Notes: a model not told the origin generated them from the sequence alone. 64,000 bases of DNA from VBDM01 sp964430565 (GCA_964430565.1 CAYSFD010000015.1:1-64000), one strand, 5' to 3'. Counted from the stretch's first letter, positions 49,310 to 59,005 are shown. A program made the numbers and translations.

Positions 49310-51004
49310 TCAGAATCCCAGCTCGCCCAGCGCCCGCGCGAGCTTTGTCTTCTGCGCAACGTCGGTCATCGGATAGGTTTCCAGCCAACCGTGGCTGGAG
49401 AATCCGGGCTGCAGCGCGCGGATCTCCTCGGCTTCCCAGGCCGCGGCCGCCTTGTCGCCGGCCGTGACGTGCAGCGCCGCCATGTAGACGTGCGTCTCGA
49501 GGTTCACCGGGTTGCGTAGCAGGGCGTGCTCCAGGTTGACCCGCGCCTGCTCGAGGTCGCCGAGAAAGAAATAGGCCCGTCCGAGATTCTGGAAATAGAG
49601 ATAGCCTCCCTGGGGGTTGAGGCGCATCGCGGCACGCAATAACCGCACGGTATCCGCCGGACGCCCAACATACGTGTTGACTCCGCCCATCAGCGCATAG
49701 CCATCAGCGAACGATGGGTAGAGCCGAACGGCGGTCTCCAGGTACTGCAGCGCCTGCTCGTGCTGACGCCGTTCCACATGCACGAAAGCCAGCACCCAGT
49801 ACGTCTCCGGAACGTCCGGATTTATCTGGTATGCGGTCCGAGCCAGCTCGAATGCGCGGTCGAGGGCGGCGGCGCGGTCTCCCGTCCACTGATAACGGTG
49901 GTCCGCGGCGTAAGTCAGCGCGAGCCCTGCATACGCGCGGGCAAAGGCGGCGTCCAGCGCGATGGCGCGCCGGAACATTTCGCGAGCGGTCTCGTTCTCT
50001 GTTCTTTGCCGGACGTACAACGCCGACTGCCCGCGCTGGAAGTGTTCGTAGGCTTCCAGATTGCGGGTGTGGCGCTGCGCCACGCGCCGCATTTCGGCCT
50101 CGCTCACCTTCGCAGGCAGAATCTGGAGAATCTTCGGGCCGAGCTCCTCCTGGATCGCGAAGAAGCCGTCGAGCGCGCGGTCGAATCGCTCGGACCAGAG
50201 CTGCTTCCCCGTGCCCGCGTCGGTGAGATGAACCTGGAGCCGCAGGCGCTCGCCGATGCGCTGGACCGATCCGGACACGAGATAGCGAACCGGTGGAGCC
50301 TCGCTAGTCGCCGGGCCGCTCGAAGGCGCAACACCGATGACCCAGAGCCCGAATACCTTCGAGAGGTCGGTCACGAGGTCCGCTGTAATGCCTCGAGCCA
50401 GCAGCACCGCCTGCGGGTCGTTGCCCAGCGCCTCGAACGGCTTGATGGTAACGGTCGGTTGCGCTGTGCGGTCTGCTTCGATGCTTGCCATCGGTGCCTG
50501 GCCCGGCGGGACGCCGGTTACCCGCTCGCCCTTTATCCACCAGACTCCGGCTGCGGCGAGCAGCACTGCGGCCATGCCCGCTCCCGCTATCCATGGGACG
50601 CGCCGTTTGCGTTCGGCACGCGGTTCCGCATCCAGCTGAACCGGCGCGGAGGCGATCTCCGCCGACCGGACCACCGGGGCGATGAGCCGGTAGCCCCCCT
50701 TCGAGATGGTCTGGATATAAGTCGGTAGCTCTGGAACATCCCCCAGCGCCTTGCGCAACTTGATGACGACCTGGGTAAGGGAGTCGTCGCCCACCACCGC
50801 GCCGGACCAAACGGCTGAAAGCAGCGCTTCGCGGCTCACGACCTGACCCGGCCGGGCCGCGAGGTAGACAAGAACGGCCATGGCCTTGGGCTCGAGCTTC
50901 ACGGTCTTGCCCGCGGCCGAGAGTTGATTCAGCGCGGGCTCGACCGTCCAGTCGCCGACCTGCAGGCTGCCCGGCGCGGGAGGGGATTCAGTGCCAACGG
51001 GCAT
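49310..51004 (-). CDS. CadC-type winged-helix regulator with TPR C-terminus
   Basis: A 564-residue membrane-bound regulator. Residues 12-108 form an OmpR-type winged helix (KTVKLEPKAMAVLVYLA, DDSLTQVVIKLRKALGD, IQTISKGGYRLIAPV). One helix follows at about 136-156 (WIAGAGMAAVLLAAAGVWWI), then a TolB-like segment (TIKPFEALGNDPQAVLLARG) and about six TPR-like repeats to the C-terminus. This is the ToxR/CadC one-component layout in which a periplasmic sensor controls a cytoplasmic DNA-binding domain. It is divergent from the secreted TPR protein at 51178, a likely target. Confidence 0.87.
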   Translation of the reverse strand: MPVGTESPPAPGSLQVGDWTVEPALNQLSAAGKTVKLEPKAMAVLVYLAARPGQVVSREALLSAVWSGAVVGDDSLTQVVIKLRKALGDVPELPTYIQTISKGGYRLIAPVVRSAEIASAPVQLDAEPRAERKRRVPWIAGAGMAAVLLAAAGVWWIKGERVTGVPPGQAPMASIEADRTAQPTVTIKPFEALGNDPQAVLLARGITADLVTDLSKVFGLWVIGVAPSSGPATSEAPPVRYLVSGSVQRIGERLRLQVHLTDAGTGKQLWSERFDRALDGFFAIQEELGPKILQILPAKVSEAEMRRVAQRHTRNLEAYEHFQRGQSALYVRQRTENETAREMFRRAIALDAAFARAYAGLALTYAADHRYQWTGDRAAALDRAFELARTAYQINPDVPETYWVLAFVHVERRQHEQALQYLETAVRLYPSFADGYALMGGVNTYVGRPADTVRLLRAAMRLNPQGGYLYFQNLGRAYFFLGDLEQARVNLEHALLRNPVNLETHVYMAALHVTAGDKAAAAWEAEEIRALQPGFSSHGWLETYPMTDVAQKTKLARALGELGF

Positions 51005-51177
51005 GCTTCGGCTTCAAGGTGACCTCATTGCAACATGCTGAATTATGCGGCGTTTCGCATCCTTCGCCAAAGCTTAGTCGTTTCTTCGGGACTTTCTTAC
51101 CCAAGATCGCGTTCAATCATCCCGGCGTGACAGTTCAACCGGACCGTCGCGGCTCAATTAAATTAAAGGGAGAAAAC

Positions 51178-52782
51178 GTGAATACTCGGCAAGCAATCAT
51201 TTTCAGCGCGTTCCTTTCAGGACTCGTAGCGCAGGCGGTGCTGGCGCACGACGACGATCCCAAGCAGGCTGCCGGCCGGCCTCCGGAACAACTCGGCAAG
51301 CTGAGTTTCCCGACTTCCTGCGATCCGAAGGTGCAGGTGCAGTTCGAGCGCGGCGTGGCGCTGCTGCATTCGTTCTGGTTCCCGGAAGGTCGCAAGACTT
51401 TTCTGGAGGTGCTCAAAGCCGACCCTTCGTGCTCGATCGCCCGCTGGGGCATCGGCGTCAACCGGCTGCTCAATCCGTTTGGCGGGCAGCCGGCGGAGAA
51501 AGTGCTCCTGGAAGGCCAGGCCGCGGTGGACGAAGCCCTGGCGGCCCCGGCGAAGACGCAACGCGAGCGCGACTACGTCGCCGCCATCGGCGCGCTGTAT
51601 ACGCACGATAAGGCGCCCTGGCGCGAGCGCGTGCTGAGGTACGAAAAGGCCATGGAGCAGCTCGCGCAGCGCTACCCGGAGGACAAGGAAGCCGCGATCT
51701 TCTATGCGCTCGCGCTCAATGTCGCTTCGGACCCGAACGACAAGAGCTTCGCCCGGCAGCTAAAGGCCGCAGCGATCCTCGAGCCGATCTTCACCGCGCA
51801 GCCCGATCACCCGGGAGTGGCCCACTACCTGATCCACAGTTACGACTACCCGCCGATTGCCGGCAAGGGCCTGCCGGCGGCGCGAAAATACGCGAGCATC
51901 GCGCCCTCGGCGGGCCACGCGCTGCACATGCCCTCGCACATCTTCACGCGCGTTGGCGCTTGGGAGGACTCGATCGAGACCAACCGGCGTTCGGAAGAGA
52001 CGGCGCGCAAGAACAACACGCCGGATGAGATTCTGCACGCGCTCGACTACCAGGCCTATGCGATGCTGCAGCTGGCGCGCGACGCGGAGGCGAAGCGCGC
52101 GATCGAGCGCGGCGAGGCCGAGGCCGCGCGCTACGAGCGCAACGCCGGCGCCTTCGCGCTCGCTGCGGGCGGTGCGCGCTACGCGATGGAGCGAGGTGAC
52201 TGGAAAATGGCTGCGCAACTGAAACCGCGCCCGAGCAAGTTCCCCTATGCCGACGCCATGATCCACTTCGCGCGCGCGATCGGCGCGGCACGTTCGGGCG
52301 ACACCGACTCCGCACAGAAGGACGTAGCGCAGCTCGCACAACTGCGCGATGCGCTCGCCGAGCGCAAGGACGCTTACTGGACTGGGCAAGTCGAGGTGCA
52401 GCGGCTCGGTGCGCAGGCCTGGGTTGAACTTGCGCAAGGTAAGCGCGATGCAGCGCTCGCGCTGATGCGCCAGTCCGCCGACATGCAGGACGCAAGCGAG
52501 AAATCGCCGGTCACCCCGGGTTACGTCGGGCCGGCGCGCGAACTGCTGGGAGAAATGCTGCTGGAACTGAAGCAGCCGGCGCAGGCGCTGAAGGAGTTCG
52601 AGACCTCCGCCCAGCACGATCCGAACCGCCTTCGCGGTACCTACGGCTTGGCGCTCGCAGCGACGCAGGCCGGTGATGCGGCAAAGGCGCGCACCTACTA
52701 CGGGAAGCTGCTTGAGCTAGCTGGAAAGGGCGACACCCGCCCGGAGCTGCAGCAGGCGAAGACCTGGCTCGCGCGGAACTAA
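51178..52782 (+). CDS. Exported TPR protein
   Basis: A 534-residue protein starting at GTG 51178 after a strong AAAGGGAG site, with a signal peptide (FSAFLSGLVAQAVLAHDD). The body is TPR-like: LSFPTSCDPKVQVQFERGVA, LHSFWFPEGRKTF and HMPSHIFTRVGAWEDSIETN are typical of a widespread secreted TPR family. His-rich motifs (LIHSYDYP, HALHMPSHIF) could bind metal. It is divergent from a CadC-type regulator and followed by a hairpin at 52787. The precise role is unknown. Confidence 0.82.
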   Translation: MNTRQAIIFSAFLSGLVAQAVLAHDDDPKQAAGRPPEQLGKLSFPTSCDPKVQVQFERGVALLHSFWFPEGRKTFLEVLKADPSCSIARWGIGVNRLLNPFGGQPAEKVLLEGQAAVDEALAAPAKTQRERDYVAAIGALYTHDKAPWRERVLRYEKAMEQLAQRYPEDKEAAIFYALALNVASDPNDKSFARQLKAAAILEPIFTAQPDHPGVAHYLIHSYDYPPIAGKGLPAARKYASIAPSAGHALHMPSHIFTRVGAWEDSIETNRRSEETARKNNTPDEILHALDYQAYAMLQLARDAEAKRAIERGEAEAARYERNAGAFALAAGGARYAMERGDWKMAAQLKPRPSKFPYADAMIHFARAIGAARSGDTDSAQKDVAQLAQLRDALAERKDAYWTGQVEVQRLGAQAWVELAQGKRDAALALMRQSADMQDASEKSPVTPGYVGPARELLGEMLLELKQPAQALKEFETSAQHDPNRLRGTYGLALAATQAGDAAKARTYYGKLLELAGKGDTRPELQQAKTWLARN

Positions 52783-52786
52783 GTGA

Positions 52787-52807
52787 ATCGCCCCCGCAAG
52801 GGGCGAT
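52787..52807. terminator. Hairpin after the TPR gene
   Basis: ATCGCCCC-CGCAA-GGGGCGAT forms a perfect 8-bp stem directly after the TPR stop and between two converging genes. There is no T run, so Rho-independent termination is uncertain. Confidence 0.6.
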
Positions 52808-52856
52808 CAGAGCGGCCATCGACTGTGAAAACGTCACCGGCTATCAATCGTCGTGA

Positions 52857-53849
52857 TTACTCACGTCGTGCGGTCGCGCGCTTCACAGTACGAAGGACCG
52901 TCCGCGCCGACGGCCGCGTGAGCGGAAAGACCTCGCGCACATACTCGGCGAGCATCTCGCAAAACGCCGCGGCATAGGGTGGCAGCGGGCGCCGTTTGTT
53001 GGACAGGACAGTCAACGGATGGTTTAGCGATTTGCCCCGGTAGGTCACGCGAATCATGCGCAACCGATAGTGATCCGTCCGCAGAGCCGACGGAATGATC
53101 GCGACGCCATGCCCGGCTTCGGCCATCGCGAGCAAGGCGTGCGGGGCGCGGCATTCGAGCAGAGTGTTCGGCTTGAACCCGGCGAGGCGGCAGGCGGCAT
53201 CGAACGTCCTGCGAATCACGAACTCGGAAGGCATCTGCAACAACGGATAGGGCGCCAGGCGTGCGATCTCGATCGTCTCGCCTTTGCCGAGCTTCAGCTT
53301 CGGATGGTAAGCAGCGAGCATGTCCGTGGGCCTGAGCGGGTGGCTCTCGAAGCGTCTGTCTTCCGGCCCAACCGCGCTAACGAGAGTTTGCGCAAGGTCG
53401 ATCTCCCCGCGTTCCAGCATCGCCAACCCTTCGGGACCGACGGTGTCGATCAGTTTCACCTGTACCTTGGGATGGCGTTGCGCGTAGCGTCGCAGGAAAT
53501 CCGGAAAGATACCGTCGATGAAGTGCGGAGAGGCGGATACCTTGAGCACGCCTGAATCTCCACGCCGCAGCAGCTGCGCACGCTCGCCGATTGCGCGGGC
53601 ATAGTCCAGGAGACCACGACAATCGCCGAGCAACTGCTCGCCTGCGCTCGACAGGACAAGGCGGCGTCCGACGCGATCGAAAAGATCGAGACCCAGTTCC
53701 TCTTCGAGATCGCCGATCTGTCTGGACAAAGCGGGTTGGGCGGTGTGCAGGCGCAGCGCCGCCTTGGAGACGGTGCCCAGTTCCGCCACAGTCACAAAGG
53801 TTCTGAGTTGCCGCAAATCCACGCTGCTCACCTTATGCCAGATCGGCAT
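52857..53849 (-). CDS. LysR family transcriptional regulator
   Basis: A 330-residue protein. The winged helix-turn-helix at residues 10-70 has VSKAALRLHTAQPALSRQIG and LEEELGLDLFDRVGRRLVLS, followed by a periplasmic-binding-like effector domain. Start ATG 53849 is used; GTG 53822 is an equally possible start just before DLRQLRTF. It is divergent from a Bug receptor gene with about 100 bp between starts, the standard layout for LysR control of its neighbour. Confidence 0.92.
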   Translation of the reverse strand: MPIWHKVSSVDLRQLRTFVTVAELGTVSKAALRLHTAQPALSRQIGDLEEELGLDLFDRVGRRLVLSSAGEQLLGDCRGLLDYARAIGERAQLLRRGDSGVLKVSASPHFIDGIFPDFLRRYAQRHPKVQVKLIDTVGPEGLAMLERGEIDLAQTLVSAVGPEDRRFESHPLRPTDMLAAYHPKLKLGKGETIEIARLAPYPLLQMPSEFVIRRTFDAACRLAGFKPNTLLECRAPHALLAMAEAGHGVAIIPSALRTDHYRLRMIRVTYRGKSLNHPLTVLSNKRRPLPPYAAAFCEMLAEYVREVFPLTRPSARTVLRTVKRATARRE

Positions 53850-53947
53850 GAATGACCAGAAGAACTCTATATTGGACGGTGAGCATCGCGGTCACCATAC
53901 TTGCCGACATCCGCTGCTCTCATGCGGACAGCCAAAAGGAGCGCGTC

Positions 53948-54916
53948 ATGAAACCGATTTACCTGATGATACTGCCTGCGGTCGGCCTCGCTTTCGCAGC
54001 CATGGAGGCCGGGGCACAAACCTGGCCGGCGAAACCGCTGCGAGTGATCGTGCCCGTCGGGGCAGGCAGCACGACCGACATCATCCCGCGCCTGGTGTTC
54101 GAGCAGCTCTCGCCGCAACTCGGACAGCCCATCGTCGTGGAGAACCGCACCGGCGCCGGGGGGACAATCGGCACCGCCTTCGTCGCCAAGGCGGATCCCG
54201 ATGGCTACACCATTCTCGCCCACGGGTCAGCGCACACGATCGCACCGTCGCTTTATTCGAACTTGAGCTACGATCCGGCGCGAGATTTTGCTGCGGTCGT
54301 GCCGTTCGGCATATCGCCGAGTGTCTTGGTCGTTGCGCCGGCGAAGGGCTTCAAGACCGTCGGCGATCTCGTCGCCACAGCCAAAGCGAGGCCGGGCACG
54401 TTCAACTTCTCTTCGGTCGGCATTGGCACCGCAACTCATCTCAGCGCAGAACGGTTCCGGTTCAGCGCGGGAGTGGAAGCCGTGCATATTCCGTTCAAAG
54501 GCGGCGCGGAAGCAATGTCCGAAGTGATGACCGGACGGGTTGATTTTTTCTTCGGACCGGTTGGGCTCGTCCTGCCGCAAGTTCGGGAAGGCAAACTCGC
54601 TGGACTCGTAGTGAACGGCACGAAGCGTTCCGCCGCGCTGCCTGACGTGCCGACGACGCTGGAAGCTGGATTCGCCAACGCAGAGTATCCAATCTGGTTC
54701 GGACTCTTTCTACCGGTGAAGACGCCGCGCGAGATCGTCGACAAGCTTCACCGCGAGACGCTCAAAGCGCTGCAAGCGCCCAAGTTGCGGGAGAGGCTCG
54801 CCCAACTGGGCCTCGAGCCGATGGTCATGACACCGAAAGAATTCGACGCGCATGTCCTGAAGGAAATCGCCCTCAACGCAGCGCTGGTCAAGGCGGCCGG
54901 TATCAAGCCGGAATGA
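53948..54916 (+). CDS. TctC/Bug family periplasmic solute receptor
   Basis: A 322-residue protein with a signal peptide (ending AMEAGAQ) and Bug motifs KPLRVIVPVGAGSTTDIIPR, VVENRTGAGGTIGTAFVA and DPDGYTILAHGSAHT. It probably binds a small organic acid in the periplasm. LysR control is expected from the divergent regulator gene. A methyltransferase gene starts 7 bp after its stop, but the functional link is unclear. Confidence 0.92.
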   Translation: MKPIYLMILPAVGLAFAAMEAGAQTWPAKPLRVIVPVGAGSTTDIIPRLVFEQLSPQLGQPIVVENRTGAGGTIGTAFVAKADPDGYTILAHGSAHTIAPSLYSNLSYDPARDFAAVVPFGISPSVLVVAPAKGFKTVGDLVATAKARPGTFNFSSVGIGTATHLSAERFRFSAGVEAVHIPFKGGAEAMSEVMTGRVDFFFGPVGLVLPQVREGKLAGLVVNGTKRSAALPDVPTTLEAGFANAEYPIWFGLFLPVKTPREIVDKLHRETLKALQAPKLRERLAQLGLEPMVMTPKEFDAHVLKEIALNAALVKAAGIKPE

Positions 54917-54922
54917 CAGCGA

Positions 54923-55774
54923 ATGATTTCGTCTGAGCGGCGACCGTCCCTATGCGCGCAGCCGCCCGTCAACGTGGACGCAAATCAAAACCGCAACCTG
55001 ATCTTTGACGACAGCGCCGCCTACGAGCGCTTCATGGGGCGCTGGAGCCGTGCCGTCGGTCCGGTTTTCCTTGATTGGGTGGCAGCACCTTCGGGTGCGC
55101 GCTGGCTCGAAGTGGGCTGCGGCACCGGCATTTTCACCGAGTTGGTACTCGATACGTGCTCGCCCACGGCGGTGTCCGCCGTCGACCCAGCGCAAGCACA
55201 GATCGACCACGCGTGCCGTCAGCCGGCAGCACAGCGAGCGAATTTCCGGGTTGCTGATGCACAGGCGCTGCCTTTTCCCGACGCCACATTCGACGTCGTT
55301 GCCTCTGCCCTCGTCATAAACTTCATCCCTGATCGGGCTAGAGCACTATCCGAAATGCGTCGCGTTGCGCGTGCGAGCGGCATTGTCGCCGGCTACGTGT
55401 GGGATTTCGCGGCGGAACTTTCCCCAAGTTGGCCTTTTCGCCGCGGGATGCGTCAATTCGGCGCTGATGTTCCGGAATTGCCCGGTACCAGGGATTCAAG
55501 CCTTGGCGCGCTTAAATCATTGTTCGAGCAGGCAGGGTTTGAAAGGATTGCCGCCCGGTCCATCGAAGTGACGTTGCCCTATTCCGATTTCGACGACTTC
55601 TGGGAGGCACAGACACCCAGTTACAGTCCCACAACCAAGATGATTGCTGCGATGACGAAAAGCGAGCGCGTGAGATTAATGGAGGCAGTGCGAGCCGGAC
55701 TGCCGGTTCGCCCGGACGGTAAGATTGAGTATTCTGCGCGCGCGAACGCGATTAAAGCACGTGTGCCGGGCTGA
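54923..55774 (+). CDS. Class I SAM-dependent methyltransferase
   Basis: A 283-residue protein with motif I WLEVGCGTGIFTELVL, the acidic strand end VSAVDPAQAQ, a post-motif DAQALPFPDATFDVVASALV and the C-terminal DFDDFWEAQTPSYSPT segment. It belongs to the methyltransferase type 11 family. The start could also be at GTG 54971; ATG 54923 is kept because it lies 7 bp after the Bug stop. Substrate unknown. Confidence 0.87.
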   Translation: MISSERRPSLCAQPPVNVDANQNRNLIFDDSAAYERFMGRWSRAVGPVFLDWVAAPSGARWLEVGCGTGIFTELVLDTCSPTAVSAVDPAQAQIDHACRQPAAQRANFRVADAQALPFPDATFDVVASALVINFIPDRARALSEMRRVARASGIVAGYVWDFAAELSPSWPFRRGMRQFGADVPELPGTRDSSLGALKSLFEQAGFERIAARSIEVTLPYSDFDDFWEAQTPSYSPTTKMIAAMTKSERVRLMEAVRAGLPVRPDGKIEYSARANAIKARVPG

Positions 55775-55863
55775 GGTTTCCGAAAGTCCCAGCGCAGCCC
55801 AGCCGCCTCTCCCCCAAGTTTTGTCGTAGCATACGCGCGCCATAACCCAAAGGAGGAGTCGCC

Positions 55864-56796
55864 ATGCCCGAGCAGTCCACGCTGGAGCCTACGCTCATCG
55901 AACAAGGCGCCCCGCAGGGCGCCGTGACGCAGTTGGAAATCGACCAGCGGGTTTTCGATCTCTACGACGAGTACTGCCACGGCCGGATCGACCGGCGGGA
56001 GTTCCTGAAACGCGCCGGGGCGCTGGGCGTGGCGAGTCTCGCGATGGCGCAGGCGCTGTTTCCGAATTACGCCCGGGCGCAGACGATTTCGTTCACCGAC
56101 ACGCGGATCAAGGCGACGTATGTCTCCTATCCCTCCCCCGGCGGGAATTCGAGTTCGATGCGCGGCTATCTCGTCCAGCCTTCGGGGAAGGGGCCGTTCC
56201 CGGCGGTGCTGGTGATCCACGAGAACCGCGGACTGAACCCCTACATCGAGGACGTGGCGCGCCGCGCGGCGGTGGAGGGGTTCCTCGCGCTCGCCCCCGA
56301 TGGTCTCGCGCCGCTCGGCGGCTACCCGGGCAACGACGACGACGGCCGCGAGATGCAGGCGAAACTCGATCAGGCCAAGCTGCGCACGGACATGCTGAAC
56401 GGCGCACGGTTTCTGAAGTCGCACGCGCTCTCCAAAGGCAAGCTCGGCGTCACCGGTTTCTGCTGGGGCGGCGGCACGACGAATTTCCTAGCGACGGCGC
56501 TCGGCGGCGATCTGCACGCGGCGGCGCCGTTCTACGGCGCGGCGGCGGAGACCGCCGCGGTGCCGAAGATCAGGGCGCCGCTTCTCATTCATTACGCCGA
56601 GAGCGACGAGCGCATCAACGCGATGTGGCCGGCCTACGAGCAGGCGCTGAAGGCGGCCGGCGCCGCGTATACAGCGCATATCTACCCCGGCACCCAGCAC
56701 GGCTTTCACAACAACTCGACGCCGCGCTACAACGAGGCGGCGGCGAAGCTCGCCTGGGAGCGGACGGTCGCTTTCTTTCGCAAGCATCTCGCCTGA
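55864..56796 (+). CDS. Tat-exported dienelactone hydrolase family protein
   Basis: A 310-residue protein with an N-terminal extension carrying a twin-arginine motif, DRREFLKRAG, followed by a hydrophobic stretch ending YARAQ, so export by the Tat pathway is likely. The alpha/beta hydrolase core has the DLH Cys nucleophile in VTGFCWGGGTTN, Asp in HYAESDERI and His in PGTQHGFHNN. DLH opens dienelactones to maleylacetate, but exported paralogues are general carboxymethylenebutenolidase-like hydrolases. It has an AAGGAGG site before ATG 55864. Confidence 0.88.
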   Translation: MPEQSTLEPTLIEQGAPQGAVTQLEIDQRVFDLYDEYCHGRIDRREFLKRAGALGVASLAMAQALFPNYARAQTISFTDTRIKATYVSYPSPGGNSSSMRGYLVQPSGKGPFPAVLVIHENRGLNPYIEDVARRAAVEGFLALAPDGLAPLGGYPGNDDDGREMQAKLDQAKLRTDMLNGARFLKSHALSKGKLGVTGFCWGGGTTNFLATALGGDLHAAAPFYGAAAETAAVPKIRAPLLIHYAESDERINAMWPAYEQALKAAGAAYTAHIYPGTQHGFHNNSTPRYNEAAAKLAWERTVAFFRKHLA

Positions 56797-56832
56797 GGCC
56801 GCGGTCGGGGCGGGCTGCGGACCCGCCCGCCA

Positions 56833-57249
56833 TCATGCCACCAGCCTGAATCCGGCCACGGCAAAGTGATGATCGAATGTGTAGGCAATCCGAATTCGCG
56901 ACCGCTTCATGATTGCAAAGCTGGTGGCATCGACGGCCGAGAGTTTGTGCAGATCCGTGCGCCGGAAGTACTCCCACGAGTGTTCCAGATCACGCAGCTC
57001 GCAGGGGAGGATTTTTACCGTACCGGGTTTGGAGACGGATTCTTTCCAAGCGAGCGCCACTTCGCGGTTGGCGTTGCGATCGAGAAATGTGAATGTCTCG
57101 ATGACGACCGGAACGGAGGTGTGAAGCTTCGCGCCGGCTGCGAGCAACAGGTTCCATTGCTCCCGCGCCTGCGCGTGCAGCGGATCTCGCGACAGCGCAA
57201 GAGCGATCCACGCCCCGCTGTCGACGAAAACCGCCTCCCGCTGCCGCAT
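56833..57249 (-). CDS. PIN-domain toxin (VapC-like)
   Basis: A 138-residue protein with the PIN acids: Asp in AVFVDSGAWIALAL near residue 10, Glu in VVIETFTFLDR near residue 50, and the C-terminal Asp pair region in LSAVDATSFAIM and AYTFDHHFA. PIN proteins are Mg-dependent RNases. The start overlaps the stop of the ribbon-helix-helix gene by one base, giving a standard antitoxin-then-toxin operon. Confidence 0.87.
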   Translation of the reverse strand: MRQREAVFVDSGAWIALALSRDPLHAQAREQWNLLLAAGAKLHTSVPVVIETFTFLDRNANREVALAWKESVSKPGTVKILPCELRDLEHSWEYFRRTDLHKLSAVDATSFAIMKRSRIRIAYTFDHHFAVAGFRLVA

Positions 57250-57479
57250 CAGGGCTCGTCGTGAACGCTGTCGTGCTCGACGGACGTGCGCCTGGGCTCG
57301 CCGTCCCAGAGCGCAACCGGACCTGCGGACTGCGGCTTGAGCACGACCTTGCGGATTGCGTCGCGGACGAGCGCCGCGACGCTACGTCCGGATCGCGCGG
57401 CGGCCTTGCGCAGCGCGTCGAGTTCTTCCTTTGGCAGGTAAACCTGAGTCTTTTCCACGTATGTCACTTTAGTACCCAA
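57249..57479 (-). CDS. Ribbon-helix-helix antitoxin of the PIN pair
   Basis: A 76-residue protein with an N-terminal strand (KTQVYLPKEELDALRKAA) followed by two helices ending SGRSVAALVRDAIRKVV, the CopG/ribbon-helix-helix DNA-binding pattern. The acidic C-terminus would wrap the PIN toxin. It is expected to repress the operon and neutralise the toxin encoded immediately after it. Confidence 0.85.
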   Translation of the reverse strand: MGTKVTYVEKTQVYLPKEELDALRKAAARSGRSVAALVRDAIRKVVLKPQSAGPVALWDGEPRRTSVEHDSVHDEP

Positions 57480-57667
57480 GATGACCTACGTCAAGGTAAC
57501 TGGTGACTTCCCCGCCTTGCAGGAAAGGTGATCGAGGTTCCGCAGGCATACCGGCTGAGACGCCTGCGGTCCAGGGGCGGGGTGGGTTTCCCCTCGATTG
57601 ACAATGAGTGCTGTCGCTGACCTCCCTAATTCCCTCTTCTTGTTTCCGTGCACAATTATTCCCTGAG

Positions 57668-58066
57668 ATGAGCGCCAGCGCCGAATTTCTGGAGCACGTG
57701 CTGGAGATGCTGAAGCCTGTCGGCAGCGTGCGCGCGCGCCGCATGTTCGGCGGCTATGGCCTGTACTGCAACGAGCTCTTCTTCGGCTTGATCGCCGACG
57801 ATATGCTCTATCTGAAGACAGACGCCTCGAACCGCGCGCAATTCGAGCGCGCCGGCTCGGGGCCATTCCAGTACTCGCGCCGCAGCAAGGAAACGACCTT
57901 GGGCTATTACAGCGTGCCCGACGAAGCGCTCGAATCGCCGCAGCTCATGGCGCCCTGGGCGCGAAGCGCGGTGGCTTGCGCGCTGCGGGCGCAGTCGGCA
58001 AAGCGTTCCGCTCGTCCGTCACGGACCAGCGTTCGAAGCTCGCGACGCAGTCGATCTCAACGTTGA
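57668..58066 (+). CDS. TfoX/Sxy N-terminal domain protein
   Basis: A 132-residue protein. The TfoX_N fold is clear in LKPVGSVRARRMFGGYGLYC, FGLIADDMLYLKTDASNRAQ and GPFQYSRRSKETTLGYY. It has a Ser/Arg-rich tail (SARPSRTSVRSSRRSRSQ) but no TfoX_C domain, so it is a stand-alone form. TfoX is a competence regulator in gammaproteobacteria; stand-alone TfoX_N proteins have no established role. Confidence 0.83.
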   Translation: MSASAEFLEHVLEMLKPVGSVRARRMFGGYGLYCNELFFGLIADDMLYLKTDASNRAQFERAGSGPFQYSRRSKETTLGYYSVPDEALESPQLMAPWARSAVACALRAQSAKRSARPSRTSVRSSRRSRSQR

Positions 58067-58127
58067 GCCGCTTTGGTGGGGCGTGTCACCGGACCTGATC
58101 GGGCGGAATGAAGCCCACGCAGGTGCC

Positions 58128-58958
58128 TCAAGCGCGCTTCGCCGTCACTTCCCACCAGTTGCGGTCGGGGTCGGAAAAGATGAACGAGGAACGCCCATCC
58201 CGGGACTCGATGGCTGTCGTTTCCGTTGAAGAAAGTCCGGAAATCTCGCGGTGCGCCTTCTCGACGTCGTCGGGCGAGGCCATCGCGAGCGTGAAGCGGT
58301 TTGCGGGAGTGAGGAGCTTCTTGCGCTTCCGGATCGGCAGGACGACGATGTACCAGGGCGTGGCGGGATGTTTGACGTACACCGAAATCCGGCCGCCGCC
58401 CGCGATCTCGAGTCCGAGGACGTCGCGGTAGAACGCCGCGGATGCGTCCTTGTCGTTGCATTCGAGCGTGCCGTGGGTGAGCGCCTGCGGCACGTAGCCG
58501 CGCCCGGGAAACTCGGCCTCGGATAGCTCGCGCTTCCAGTGCGGGCGCGCGATCGCCCGCCCCTCGGCCGCGGCCTGCGGGTCGTAGTACTCGATCTCGA
58601 GCGTGTTGCCGCCGGGCTCGCCGAAGTACACCGAGCGCGCGAAGTGCTGCGCGCGCGGGCGCGTGACGCGGGTGAGGCCATAGCGCGCCTTGTTCGCCTC
58701 CAGGTACCGGTGCGCGGCGTCGATGTCTTCGGCGCGCGCCACGCGCACGCCGTAGTGGTTGTTGTGCGGTTTGTCGCCCGACTCCGCGCCGGCCTCGTGC
58801 ACCACTAGGCGCCAGGCGGTGTTGGGATGCTCGACCAGCGCCTCCTTGTTCCCGCGTTCCACCACCTTCATGGCGAGGAGTTCGGTGAGGACGGGCAGCG
58901 TCTGCTCGAGCGAGCGGCACTCGTAGTGTCCGTGAGTGAGCCCGGCGGGCTTGAGCAT
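58128..58958 (-). CDS. Two-domain VOC (vicinal oxygen chelate) family protein
   Basis: A 276-residue protein with two VOC repeats. The first (about 1-130) contains LTHGHYECRSLEQTLPVLTE and VYFGEPGGNTLEIEYYD; the second (about 155-276) has LTHGTLECNDKDASAAFYRD and FSDPDRNWWEVTA. The His/Glu positions at strand ends (LTHGH, LEIEY, WWEV) could bind a metal as in extradiol dioxygenases or glyoxalases. It is divergent from the FAH gene, with 47 bp between starts, and sits in a catabolic cluster. Confidence 0.87.
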   Translation of the reverse strand: MLKPAGLTHGHYECRSLEQTLPVLTELLAMKVVERGNKEALVEHPNTAWRLVVHEAGAESGDKPHNNHYGVRVARAEDIDAAHRYLEANKARYGLTRVTRPRAQHFARSVYFGEPGGNTLEIEYYDPQAAAEGRAIARPHWKRELSEAEFPGRGYVPQALTHGTLECNDKDASAAFYRDVLGLEIAGGGRISVYVKHPATPWYIVVLPIRKRKKLLTPANRFTLAMASPDDVEKAHREISGLSSTETTAIESRDGRSSFIFSDPDRNWWEVTAKRA

Positions 58959-59005
58959 GGCGCGAAGCTTACAGCCCCCGGAGCATGACTTACAATGCCC
59001 GCAGC

